A stretch of 6,113 bases of DNA from Chloroflexi bacterium RBG_16_70_13 (GTDB lineage: Bacteria > Chloroflexota > Limnocylindria > Limnocylindrales > CSP1-4), in NCBI GenBank assembly GCA_001795245.1, contig MGOD01000119.1, positions 1 through 6,113 of the forward strand, written 5' to 3'. This document shows, piece by piece, positions 1 to 5,823 of the stretch. Position 1 is the stretch's first letter. Each line of letters opens with the position of its first letter. The notes beneath the pieces were generated by a model. The model saw only the letters and a program-made list of their open reading frames with translations. It was not told the DNA's origin and did no database searches. A program made the position numbers and the translations under genes.

Positions 1-60
1 GGATCGAGCTCGAACCACCCCGCGGCCACCTCGACAGCCCCTGGACCGCCCACCTCGTTC

Positions 61-945
61 ATGATGTCGACCTTCGGCGTTCCGCCCGGGTCGCGCCCGC
101 ACGACGTCGCGCCCGCCGCCGACGGCGGGATCTGGTACACGGCCCAGGGTTCCGGGGAGCTGGGGTGGCTCGACCCGGGCAGCGGCGAGATCGTCGAGGT
201 CGACCTCGGGAACGGATCGGCACCGCACGGCGTCATCGTGGGGCCGGACGGCGCCGCGTGGGTCACCGACAGCGGCCTGAACGCGATCGTCAGGGTCGAC
301 GGCACGACCCACGCGATCGAGACTTTCCCAGTCGACAGCCGGGGGGCCAACCTGAATACGGCCACGTTCGATGGCGACGGGATCCTCTGGTTCACCGGCC
401 AGGGCGGTGTCTACGGCCGGCTGGATCCCGCCGCCGGTCGGGTGGAGACGTTCGTTGCACCCCGGGGGCGGGGACCCTACGGCATCGCGACGACACCCGA
501 CGGCGAGGTCTACCTCGCCTCGCTCGCCGGGAGCTACCTCGGCGCGGTTGATCGGGCGTCGGGTGCCTTGACGGTCATCGATACCCTGACCGCGGGCGGC
601 GGCGCCCGGCGGGTGTGGTCCGATTCGACCGGCGGTCTCTGGATCACCGAGTGGTCCGCCGGCAAGCTCGCCCGCTACGACCCGTCGGCGTCTGAATGGG
701 AGGAGTGGGACGTGCCGGGCGACGCCCAGCCGTATGCCGTCTATGTCGACGAGGCGGACGGCGTCTGGGTCACCGATTTCGGCGCGAACGCCATCCACCG
801 CTTCGACCTTCCGACCGGGACGTTCCTGACCCTCGCCCACGATCGCAGCCCGGCCAACGTCCGCCAGCTCCTCGGCCGGCGCGGCGAGGTCTGGGGTGCG
901 GAATCGGCGACCGATCGCCTGGTCGTCGTCCGATTCGGGAGCTGA
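61..945 (+). CDS. Vgb/SMP-30-like seven-bladed beta-propeller protein
   Basis: Predicted 294 aa. Seven repeats of about 40 residues can be read, each pairing a P-H/Y-G/A-V/I-type strand with a W-x-T-x-x-x-x-x-L/I strand: RPHDV/IWYTAQG, APHGV/AWVTDSG, NLNTA/LWFTGQG, GPYGI/VYLASLAG, GARRV/LWITEW, QPYAV/VWVTDFG and NVRQL/VWGAES. This is the virginiamycin B lyase (streptogramin lyase) propeller fold, and the length is close to the ~299 aa of Vgb. The catalytic residues of Vgb are not conserved: the blade-6 His aligns with Tyr225, and the blade-7 Glu-x-His aligns with Asn266 and Arg268. Antibiotic lyase activity is therefore unlikely; a binding or other hydrolase/lactonase-like role is possible but not shown. 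Start: ATG ATG at 61/64 with no clear ribosome site. The frame is open to base 1, and the upstream residues (GSSSNHPAATSTAPGPPTSF) are Ser/Thr/Pro-rich, like an export linker, so a longer N-terminus with a signal peptide outside the window is possible. The propeller itself is complete. Ends 34 bases before the cyclase gene. Confidence 0.82.
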   Translation: MMSTFGVPPGSRPHDVAPAADGGIWYTAQGSGELGWLDPGSGEIVEVDLGNGSAPHGVIVGPDGAAWVTDSGLNAIVRVDGTTHAIETFPVDSRGANLNTATFDGDGILWFTGQGGVYGRLDPAAGRVETFVAPRGRGPYGIATTPDGEVYLASLAGSYLGAVDRASGALTVIDTLTAGGGARRVWSDSTGGLWITEWSAGKLARYDPSASEWEEWDVPGDAQPYAVYVDEADGVWVTDFGANAIHRFDLPTGTFLTLAHDRSPANVRQLLGRRGEVWGAESATDRLVVVRFGS

Positions 946-967
946 TCGTGCCGCTTGGCCGGGGTGG

Positions 968-973
968 CACAAT
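968..973 (+). promoter_or_regulatory. -10-like element for a leaderless cyclase transcript
   Basis: CACAAT matches TATAAT at four of six positions and ends six bases before the ATG at 980, so the expected transcription start falls on or next to the A of the start codon. No Shine-Dalgarno sequence lies in the 34-base gap, which fits leaderless translation. No convincing -35 is seen at 16-18 bases; TGATCG at 943-948 is 19 bases away and weak. The assignment is inferred from position. Confidence 0.4.
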
Positions 974-979
974 CCGGGC

Positions 980-2947
980 ATGACCGAGGTGACGTCCCCC
1001 CTGACCTCAACGCCTGCGGATCCGCTCCAGGCCGGTCGGGCCGCGCTGGCCAGCCACGACTGGGCGTCGGCGTTCGAGCACCTGACGACCGCCGACGCGG
1101 CGGGCGTCCTGCATGGTGCCGATCTCGAGGATCTCGCAACGGCGGCTTTTTTCACCGCCCAGGCCGAGGCCGGCATCGCCGCAAAGGAGCGGGCCTTCAA
1201 GGCGTGGCTCGACGAGGGCGACCCGGCGCGCGCGGCGTACCTGGCTCTCGACATCGCCCGCGAGTACGCCTACCTGGGCAAGTCCTCGATCGCGACGAGC
1301 TGGATACGTCGGGCCGAGCGGATGCTCGGCGAAGGCGACAGCTACGCCCACGGCTATCTCGCCCTGACCCGGGCCGAGGCGGCGGCTGGCTCCGGCAACC
1401 CGGACCTGGCGCTCGAAGAGGCGATGCGGGCGGTCGAGATCGGCGAGCGGACGACCGACGGGGACCTCCTCGCCTTCGCGCAGGGGACGCTCGGCCAGCT
1501 GAAGATCGCCGCCGGTGAGGTCGACGACGGCTTCGCGCTCCTCGAGGAGGCCGCGCTGGCAGCCGTGAGTGGCGAGCTGTCGCCCTTCGCCAGCGGGGTG
1601 ACGGCGTGCCGCATGATCGGGACCTGCCGCGATCTCACCGACTACCGCCGGGCGAGCGAGTGGATCGAGGCGACCGAGCGCTACTGCGCCAAGCAGGCCG
1701 TGTCCGGCTTTCCCGGAGTGTGCCGGGTCCACCGCGCCGAGGTCGTCGCGGTCAGCGGCGCCTGGGACAAGGCCGAGCTCGATCTCGAACGGGCGACCGC
1801 CGAGCTCGGCGCGTACAACGCGACGCCGGTCCAGGCCGACGGCTACTACGCGATCGGCGAGGTTCGTCGACTGAAGGGCGATCTCGCCGGCGCCGAGGCG
1901 GCCCTCCGCGACGCCCACGCCCGCGGCAAGTCGCCCCAGCCGGCCCTTGCGTTGATCAGGCTGGCCGAGGGCAAGGTGAAGGCTGCGTCCTCGGCCATCG
2001 ATTCGGCCCTGGCCGAGACCTGGGATCGCTGGGCGCGAGCCCGGCTCCTGCCGGCCCAGGTCGAGATCGCGATCGCCGCCGGAGACGTCGAGCGAGCCCG
2101 GGCGGCGGCTGCCGAGCATGCCGAGATCATCGCGGCCCGCCCAGCGCCGGCGCTGCGAGCGGCCCAGGCCATGGCGGTGGGCCGAATTCTCCTGGCAGAC
2201 GGGGACGCGGCAGGGGCAGCGCGGGAGCTCCGAACTGCCGTCCGCGAGTGGCGGGAGGTCGGCTCGCCGTACGAGATCGCCCGGACGCGGGCCCTCCTTG
2301 CGCGAGCCCTGCGCGCCCTCGATGACGAGGAGGACGCCGACCTGGAGCTGCGGGCCGCGCTGGACGAGTTCCGGCGCCTCGGCGCCCCAGGCGACGCCGA
2401 CGCCGCCGAGCGCGAGCTCCGGGCCGCCGAGGAACGTCGGAGCGGGCCGGTCCAGGTCCGGATGACCTTCATGTTCACCGACGTCGTCGGTTCAACGAAC
2501 CTCTCTGAGGCCCTCGGGGACCAGGCCTGGGAACGGCTCCTGCGCTGGCACGACGATACGCTCAGGGCGCTCATCGCCGCCGGCGGCGGCGAGGTCGTGA
2601 AGACGACCGGCGACGGCTTCTTCGTGGCCTTCGACTCCGCCCGGCGCAGCCTCGACTGCGCGATCTCCATCCAGCGGGCGCTGCGCGATCATCGAGCCGC
2701 GACCGGCTTCGCCATCTCGGTCCGGATCGGCATTCACACCGCTGAGGCGAACCGCCGCGAGACGGATTACAGCGGGATGGGCGTTCATGTCGCAGCCCGC
2801 GTCGCCGCGCTCGCCGGGGGCGAGGAGATCCTCGCCACGGCCGAGACGCTGGCCGAGGCCGGGGTGACCAGCGCCGCGGCCGCTCGCGAGACCACCGTCA
2901 AGGGCGTCAGCGCCCCGGTGCGGGTCGCCAGCGTTCCGTGGGCCTGA
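980..2947 (+). CDS. TPR-like protein with C-terminal class III adenylate/guanylate cyclase domain
   Basis: Predicted 655 aa, cytosolic, with no signal peptide or membrane segment. Residues ~10-490 are Ala/Leu/Glu-rich helical pairs of tetratricopeptide type (for example ALASHDWASAFEHL and AIAAGDVERARAAA), resembling the C-terminal helical region of large LuxR-type regulators; ACRMIGTCRDLTDYRRASEW starts near residue 209. Residues ~495-655 are a class III cyclase domain. FTDVVGST carries metal-ligand Asp501 and TGDGFFVAF carries metal-ligand Asp545. Lys541 and Asp596 occupy the purine-selecting positions in the pattern for ATP, and Arg607 is the transition-state arginine. His603 sits where the transition-state Asn is usual (GVHVAAR, normally VNxAAR), so catalysis may be altered; I recall His at this site in other actinobacterial and chloroflexi homologues. 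The likely role is cAMP production, or nucleotide sensing, controlled by partner binding to the helical part. Start: the frame is open back to 896, but that would overlap the previous gene; ATG 980 follows a -10-like box and gives a natural N-terminus. Confidence 0.88.
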   Translation: MTEVTSPLTSTPADPLQAGRAALASHDWASAFEHLTTADAAGVLHGADLEDLATAAFFTAQAEAGIAAKERAFKAWLDEGDPARAAYLALDIAREYAYLGKSSIATSWIRRAERMLGEGDSYAHGYLALTRAEAAAGSGNPDLALEEAMRAVEIGERTTDGDLLAFAQGTLGQLKIAAGEVDDGFALLEEAALAAVSGELSPFASGVTACRMIGTCRDLTDYRRASEWIEATERYCAKQAVSGFPGVCRVHRAEVVAVSGAWDKAELDLERATAELGAYNATPVQADGYYAIGEVRRLKGDLAGAEAALRDAHARGKSPQPALALIRLAEGKVKAASSAIDSALAETWDRWARARLLPAQVEIAIAAGDVERARAAAAEHAEIIAARPAPALRAAQAMAVGRILLADGDAAGAARELRTAVREWREVGSPYEIARTRALLARALRALDDEEDADLELRAALDEFRRLGAPGDADAAERELRAAEERRSGPVQVRMTFMFTDVVGSTNLSEALGDQAWERLLRWHDDTLRALIAAGGGEVVKTTGDGFFVAFDSARRSLDCAISIQRALRDHRAATGFAISVRIGIHTAEANRRETDYSGMGVHVAARVAALAGGEEILATAETLAEAGVTSAAAARETTVKGVSAPVRVASVPWA

Positions 2948-2995
2948 CCGCCCGCCTCGACGCAGGGCCCGGGTCACACGGCATCGGGGGCGGCT

Positions 2996-3019
2996 GTCCG
3001 TCACGATCCAGACACGGAC
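2996..3019. repeat. Inverted repeat upstream of msrB
   Basis: GTCCGT (2996-3001) and ACGGAC (3014-3019) are perfect 6-base inverted arms separated by 12 bases, in the 91-base gap between the cyclase stop and msrB. The repeat is centred about 31 bases before the msrB ATG, so it could be an operator. It could equally be a weak hairpin ending the cyclase transcript, or chance in GC-rich DNA. No T-tract follows. The rest of the gap holds a GGGCCC palindrome and a weak CAGGAT (3026-3031) that might act as a -10 for msrB. Confidence 0.25.
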
Positions 3020-3038
3020 CTCCGCCAGGATTCGGGGC

Positions 3039-3449
3039 ATGACAGACGCGAAGCCAACTCCGATCACGAAGACCGACGCCGAGTGGCGATCCGAGCTGAC
3101 CCCGGAGCAGTACCGGGTCCTTCGCCAGAAGGGCACCGAGCGCGCCTTCACCGGCCACCTCTGGGACGAGCACCGGGCCGGAACCTACCGCTGTGCCGGC
3201 TGCGGCGCCCCGCTCTTCCAGTCGCAGACGAAGTTCGAGTCCGGCACTGGCTGGCCGAGCTTCTACGCCCCCGCCAATCCCGACGCGGTGGCGACGGAGA
3301 CCGACCGCTCCTGGTTCATGAGCAGGACCGAGGCGAACTGCGCGGCATGCGGTGGTCACCTCGGCCACGTCTTCGAGGACGGCCCCGCTCCGACCGGCCT
3401 CCGCTACTGCATCAACTCGGCGGCCCTCGAGCTCGACCCGGAGGGCTGA
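3039..3449 (+). CDS. msrB: Peptide-methionine (R)-S-oxide reductase MsrB
   Basis: Predicted 136 aa, the full length of a stand-alone cytosolic MsrB. It reduces the R-epimer of methionine sulfoxide in proteins and is normally recycled by thioredoxin. All family landmarks are present: the N-terminal WRSELTPEQYRVLRQKGTER segment; two zinc-binding CxxC pairs (Cys52/Cys55 in YRCAGCG, Cys101/Cys104 in NCAACGG); the substrate loop FESGTGWPSF (66-75); GHLGHVFEDG with His107 and His110; and the catalytic cysteine Cys124 in RYCINSAAL. These five are the only cysteines. Thr70 stands where many homologues carry the resolving Cys (GCGWPSF), so recycling must go through direct attack on the sulfenic acid or another reductant, as known for MsrBs with Thr or Ser here. 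Start ATG 3039 gives the usual N-terminus; no strong ribosome site precedes it. It is 91 bases after the cyclase gene, so is probably transcribed separately or by read-through, and it converges on the hydrolase gene. Confidence 0.97.
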   Translation: MTDAKPTPITKTDAEWRSELTPEQYRVLRQKGTERAFTGHLWDEHRAGTYRCAGCGAPLFQSQTKFESGTGWPSFYAPANPDAVATETDRSWFMSRTEANCAACGGHLGHVFEDGPAPTGLRYCINSAALELDPEG

Positions 3450-3464
3450 GCCGGGAGGGCTTGC

Positions 3465-3484
3465 CTGGCGTCGTTCCACGCCGG
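3465..3484. terminator. Possible bidirectional hairpin between convergent genes
   Basis: CTGGCGT (3465-3471) can pair with ACGCCGG (3478-3484) around a six-base loop, giving a 7-bp stem with one G-T wobble. It lies in the 59-base gap between the stop of msrB and the stop of the convergent hydrolase gene, where a shared terminator is expected. There is no T-tract on either strand, so it is not a classical intrinsic terminator; the call rests mainly on position. Confidence 0.3.
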
Positions 3485-3508
3485 CCGTCCGACACCCGCC
3501 CAGGTGGA

Positions 3509-4399
3509 TCAACGGCCGCGATCGGCCAGCTCGATGAGGTCGTCGAGGACGTCGCCGATCGAGGCGACGCAGAGCGAGAGGTGGCCGTGGCCCGGGAGGA
3601 GGCGTGCCCGAACGTTCGGCAGCACGCCTGACAGCCAGACCCCGTGTGCGAACGGCACCATCCGGTCGTCCTCGCCCTGCCACAGGGCGATCGGGACGGT
3701 GATCGTCGCGAGGTCGAAGCCCCAGTCGCCGACGAAAGCAAGGTCGTCGTCGAACCAGCCGAGGTGGCCCGGCTCGAGGCCGACGCGGATGTCCTCGGCG
3801 AACGTCTCGGCGTAGGCGCCGGTGAGGGCGGCGCGATCGACCGGGGGCACGAGATCGCCGAGCGCATCGGCGACCTGCCGGCCTGTAACCGTGCGGAGGT
3901 CTTCGGTGAATCGCTCCAGGAATGGACCGAGCGCCTGGGGACCCTCGACCGCGGCCCCGAACTCCTCGATGTTCTCCTGGCCCATGCCGGCCAGGAAGTC
4001 GACTCCCTCGGCATCGAACGGCGCGACGCAGCCGACGGTCCCGGCCGCCGCCACCCGATCCGGGATGGCCGCCGCGCACGCCAGGGCATCCGGACCGCCA
4101 CCCGAGAAGCCGAGCGTCAGGCACCGGTCCGCGCCGAGGGCGTCCAGGACCATCGCCGCGTCGCTCGCGACATCCACCACTCGACGCCCAGCCCGCCGGC
4201 TGGTGCCGGCATATCCGGGACGCACCAGGGCGACGTATCGCAGGCCGCGCGAGGTGGTCGCGGCGACCATCTCGGCCGACGGCAACCCCGCGCCCGGCGT
4301 GCCGTGGTGGAACAGGAGAACCCGACCCTCGGGATCGCCCTCGAGCAGGACCTCGGTGACGCCCCCGTCGGGCCGGAGGATGAGGCGACGTTCCAGCAT
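3509..4399 (-). CDS. Alpha/beta hydrolase
   Basis: Predicted 296 aa from ATG 4399. A complete alpha/beta-hydrolase catalytic set is visible: oxyanion-hole motif FHHGTPG (30-36), RPGYAGTS (60-67), nucleophile elbow GFSGGGPDA with Ser99, acid Asp245 in GEDDRMVP, and His273 in LPGHGHLSL. The region between the elbow and the acid forms a helical cap. No signal peptide, so cytosolic. The substrate cannot be told; the HHGTPG...GFSGGGP signature is shared by a broad set of uncharacterised bacterial esterases and peptidase-like hydrolases. It is the last gene of the - strand ArsR/SRPBCC/VOC cluster, 86 bases after the VOC stop (71 if GTG 4414 is used). An interrupted hairpin lies in that gap and no promoter is evident, so it is probably co-transcribed. 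Start choice is uncertain: GTG 4414 in the same frame would add five residues (MHAGG), and neither start has a good ribosome site. Confidence 0.9.
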   Translation of the reverse strand: MLERRLILRPDGGVTEVLLEGDPEGRVLLFHHGTPGAGLPSAEMVAATTSRGLRYVALVRPGYAGTSRRAGRRVVDVASDAAMVLDALGADRCLTLGFSGGGPDALACAAAIPDRVAAAGTVGCVAPFDAEGVDFLAGMGQENIEEFGAAVEGPQALGPFLERFTEDLRTVTGRQVADALGDLVPPVDRAALTGAYAETFAEDIRVGLEPGHLGWFDDDLAFVGDWGFDLATITVPIALWQGEDDRMVPFAHGVWLSGVLPNVRARLLPGHGHLSLCVASIGDVLDDLIELADRGR

Positions 4400-4451
4400 G
4401 CCGCCAGCATGCACGATCGACCGTCGGGCTCGCCCGGCGTGCGGTGGTCAC

Positions 4452-4479
4452 GTCGACCGGCCGTCCGGCCGGCAGCGAC
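4452..4479 (-). other. Intercistronic GC-rich hairpin
   Basis: CCGGCC (4457-4462) pairs with GGCCGG (4467-4472) over a four-base loop, and GTCG (4452-4455) pairs with CGAC (4476-4479) to extend the stem after a small internal bulge. On the transcribed - strand it lies 7-34 bases after the VOC stop and before the hydrolase start. No T-run follows, so it may be an RNA stabiliser or partial attenuator that lowers hydrolase expression rather than a full terminator. Chance is possible in such GC-rich DNA. Confidence 0.3.
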
Positions 4480-4485
4480 TGGCGC

Positions 4486-4914
4486 TCAGGACGCGGCGGC
4501 GGCCTCGGCCTCGCGCACGAGGGGGCTCTGCTGGACCGCCCAGCCGTTGCCGTCCGGATCGTCGAAGAAGAGGAACGAGTTGTAGTCGCCGCCGGGGCCG
4601 TCGACGAAGCCGGTCCCGTCGTGGTGCTGAACGCTGCTGACGGGTACCCCGCGCGACGCCAGGTCCGCGTGGGCGGCCTCGATGTCGGCGACGCTCAGCT
4701 GGATGCCGGTCAGGGAGCCGGCCTCCATCTGCGCCATGCCCGTGCCGATGGTCACCGAGCAGCCCGAGCCGTTCGGCGTCATCTGGACGACCCGGAACTC
4801 GTCGTTGGGCTGGTGGTCAACGTCGAGGGCGAAGCCGACCTGGTCGACGTAGAAGGCCTTGGCACGATCGACGTCGGAGACGGGCACGACGACGACTTCG
4901 AGCTTGTACTGCAC
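4486..4914 (-). CDS. VOC-superfamily (glyoxalase/bleomycin-resistance-like) protein
   Basis: Predicted 142 aa, a usual length for a single-polypeptide VOC protein made of two beta-alpha-beta-beta-beta modules. Module 1 opens with LEVVVVPVSDVDRAKAFY (5-22) followed by VGFALDVD. Module 2 opens with GIQLSVADIEAAHADLASRG and closes with FFDDPDGNGWAVQQ (116-129), the typical end motif. The metal ligands of true glyoxalase I are not obvious: Glu6 is near the first-ligand position, but Gln128/Gln129 stand where homologues usually end the motif with Glu (W-x-L-Q-E). Function is therefore unassigned: it could be a dioxygenase- or glyoxalase-like enzyme or a binding protein. Start is GTG 4914, with GAGG seven bases upstream as a modest ribosome site. 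It begins 33 bases after the SRPBCC stop, so the two are almost certainly in one operon. The Ala/Glu-rich tail (EAEAAAAS) is probably disordered. Confidence 0.9.
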   Translation of the reverse strand: MQYKLEVVVVPVSDVDRAKAFYVDQVGFALDVDHQPNDEFRVVQMTPNGSGCSVTIGTGMAQMEAGSLTGIQLSVADIEAAHADLASRGVPVSSVQHHDGTGFVDGPGGDYNSFLFFDDPDGNGWAVQQSPLVREAEAAAAS

Positions 4915-4947
4915 GGTGATGCCTCGATGCCGTCCTGGGATCGGTGG

Positions 4948-5451
4948 TCAGCGGCCGGCGCCGGCGCCGGCAGGCTCCTGCGCAGCGAGCCGTTCGAGGA
5001 GCTCGTCGAGGCGGTCGAAGCCGTCGTTCATGCCCTCCTCCATGCCCGACTCGATCATGGCGTTGCGGGCCTCGATCGACTGGTACACGGAGTGGTTCTT
5101 CACGAGCGTCCGGCCGTCGCGCTCGATGAACTCGAGGGCCTCGAGCGAGACATGGCCCGGCGCGCCCTCGAACTCGAAGGTCTGGAGCATCCGCTCCTCG
5201 GTCTGCGGGCCGTGGAAGACGCCGTGGAAGCCGTAGGCGTGCTCGCTGTCGCGGTGGATGAACCGCCAACGGCCGCCGTCACGCGGCTCCCAGACCTCGA
5301 CCTCCATGACGTACTTGCGGGGCCCGAGCCACTGCTTGAGGAGCTCGGGGTCGACGTACGCCCGATAGACCAGCGCTCGCGGCGCGGCGAACTCGCGCTC
5401 GATGTCGATGAACGGCATGCCTTCGGGGGCGGTGATCCGGGTGGTTCCCAT
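4948..5451 (-). CDS. SRPBCC-family protein (AHSA1/Aha1-like)
   Basis: Predicted 167 aa. The signature of the bacterial AHSA1/SRPBCC family is clear: IEREFAAPRALVYRAYVDPE (17-36), LLKQWLGP (37-44), EVEVWEPRDGGRWRFIHRD (50 onward), YGFHGVFHGP, and a long C-terminal helix SGMEEGMNDGFDRLDELLER (135-154). The fold is a helix-grip with a hydrophobic cavity that binds small lipophilic ligands; the name from eukaryotic Hsp90 activator does not imply an Hsp90 role here. Proteins of this type are very often encoded just after an ArsR-family repressor, as here, and may bind or modify the inducing ligand, though that is inference. Start ATG 5451 is supported by AAAGGAG nine bases upstream; the frame stays open to 5577, but using that would overlap the repressor gene. 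The tail (PAGAGAGR) is low-complexity. Confidence 0.92.
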   Translation of the reverse strand: MGTTRITAPEGMPFIDIEREFAAPRALVYRAYVDPELLKQWLGPRKYVMEVEVWEPRDGGRWRFIHRDSEHAYGFHGVFHGPQTEERMLQTFEFEGAPGHVSLEALEFIERDGRTLVKNHSVYQSIEARNAMIESGMEEGMNDGFDRLDELLERLAAQEPAGAGAGR

Positions 5452-5460
5452 CGGGGGACG

Positions 5461-5467
5461 CTCCTTT
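5461..5467 (-). promoter_or_regulatory. Strong ribosome binding site for the SRPBCC gene
   Basis: On the - strand this reads AAAGGAG, nine bases before ATG 5451. It is the best Shine-Dalgarno match in the window and fixes the start of the SRPBCC gene over the longer open frame. The repressor gene upstream lacks such a site, which suggests the SRPBCC protein is made in larger amounts than the repressor from the same mRNA. Confidence 0.7.
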
Positions 5468-5486
5468 CCGTGGATGGCGGTGACCT

Positions 5487-5819
5487 TCAGCGCTCGAGCT
5501 GACGGGTGAGGGAGGCGAGCAGGGCGTCGAGCCGCTCGTGGCTCTCGTCCCAGAACGCCTGGTAGCGGGCCAGCCACTCGGTTGCCGTCCGGAGCGGCTC
5601 AGCCTCGAGATGGCTGAGGCGGGCCGTGGCCCGACGGTTGCGCGACACGAGGCCGGCTCGCTCGAGGACCTTGAGATGCCGCGAGATCGCCGGCTGAGAG
5701 ACCTCGAACGGCGCCGTCAGCTCGCCGACCGTCCGGTCGCCGTCGGCGAGGCGGGCGAGGATCGCCCGGCGAGTCGGGTCGGCGAGGGCTCCGAAGACCG
5801 CGTCGAGCTGGTCGATCAT
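5487..5819 (-). CDS. ArsR-family winged helix-turn-helix transcriptional repressor
   Basis: Predicted 110 aa, the usual size for this family. The N-terminal LDAVFGALADPTRRAILARL (5-24) is the classic ArsR opening helix pair; VGELTAPFEVSQPAISRHLKVLERAGLV (31-58) is the helix-turn-helix with recognition helix around QPAISRHLKVL; and 59-71 is the wing. A C-terminal helix (about 76-108) should provide the dimer interface. There is no cysteine at all, so it lacks the arsenic/cadmium-type ELCVCD metal site and more likely responds to another ligand or acts as an autorepressor paired with the SRPBCC protein. It is first in a four-gene - strand operon, 35 bases before the SRPBCC gene. The upstream region has a sigma70-like promoter and an inverted repeat ending four bases before the start codon, fitting autoregulation. 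Start ATG 5819 gives the standard N-terminus, although no clear ribosome site precedes it. Confidence 0.95.
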   Translation of the reverse strand: MIDQLDAVFGALADPTRRAILARLADGDRTVGELTAPFEVSQPAISRHLKVLERAGLVSRNRRATARLSHLEAEPLRTATEWLARYQAFWDESHERLDALLASLTRQLER

Positions 5820-5823
5820 TCTT

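Noticed and set aside
61..945. Streptogramin resistance gene (vgb)
   Set aside because: The fold matches but the catalytic His and Glu positions do not, and no other resistance gene or mobile element is nearby.
896..979. Upstream extension of the cyclase gene (28 extra codons)
   Set aside because: It would overlap the end of the propeller gene by 50 bases, has an Arg/Trp-rich unnatural sequence, and ignores the well-placed -10 before ATG 980.
1007..2119. 370-codon open frame antisense to the cyclase gene
   Set aside because: Antisense shadow of a GC-rich Ala/Leu/Glu coding region; no motifs and no start signals. The sense frame has a conserved domain architecture.
2907..4451. 514-codon open frame on the - strand across msrB and the hydrolase region
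   Set aside because: It runs antisense to the whole of msrB, then overlaps the hydrolase gene in another frame. The protein is Arg/Gly/Pro-rich with no recognisable domain, while both overlapped genes carry complete family motifs.
4444..5502. 352-codon + strand open frame opposite the VOC and SRPBCC genes
   Set aside because: It has long Val/Leu/Asp/Glu/His stretches typical of the complement of GC-rich genes and covers two well-supported genes on the other strand.
5452..5577. Upstream extension of the SRPBCC gene
   Set aside because: It overlaps the repressor gene in another frame and bypasses the strong AAAGGAG site before ATG 5451.
5487..5819. Arsenic or heavy-metal resistance repressor
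   Set aside because: The protein contains no cysteine and the operon has no arsenate reductase, efflux pump or other metal-resistance gene.
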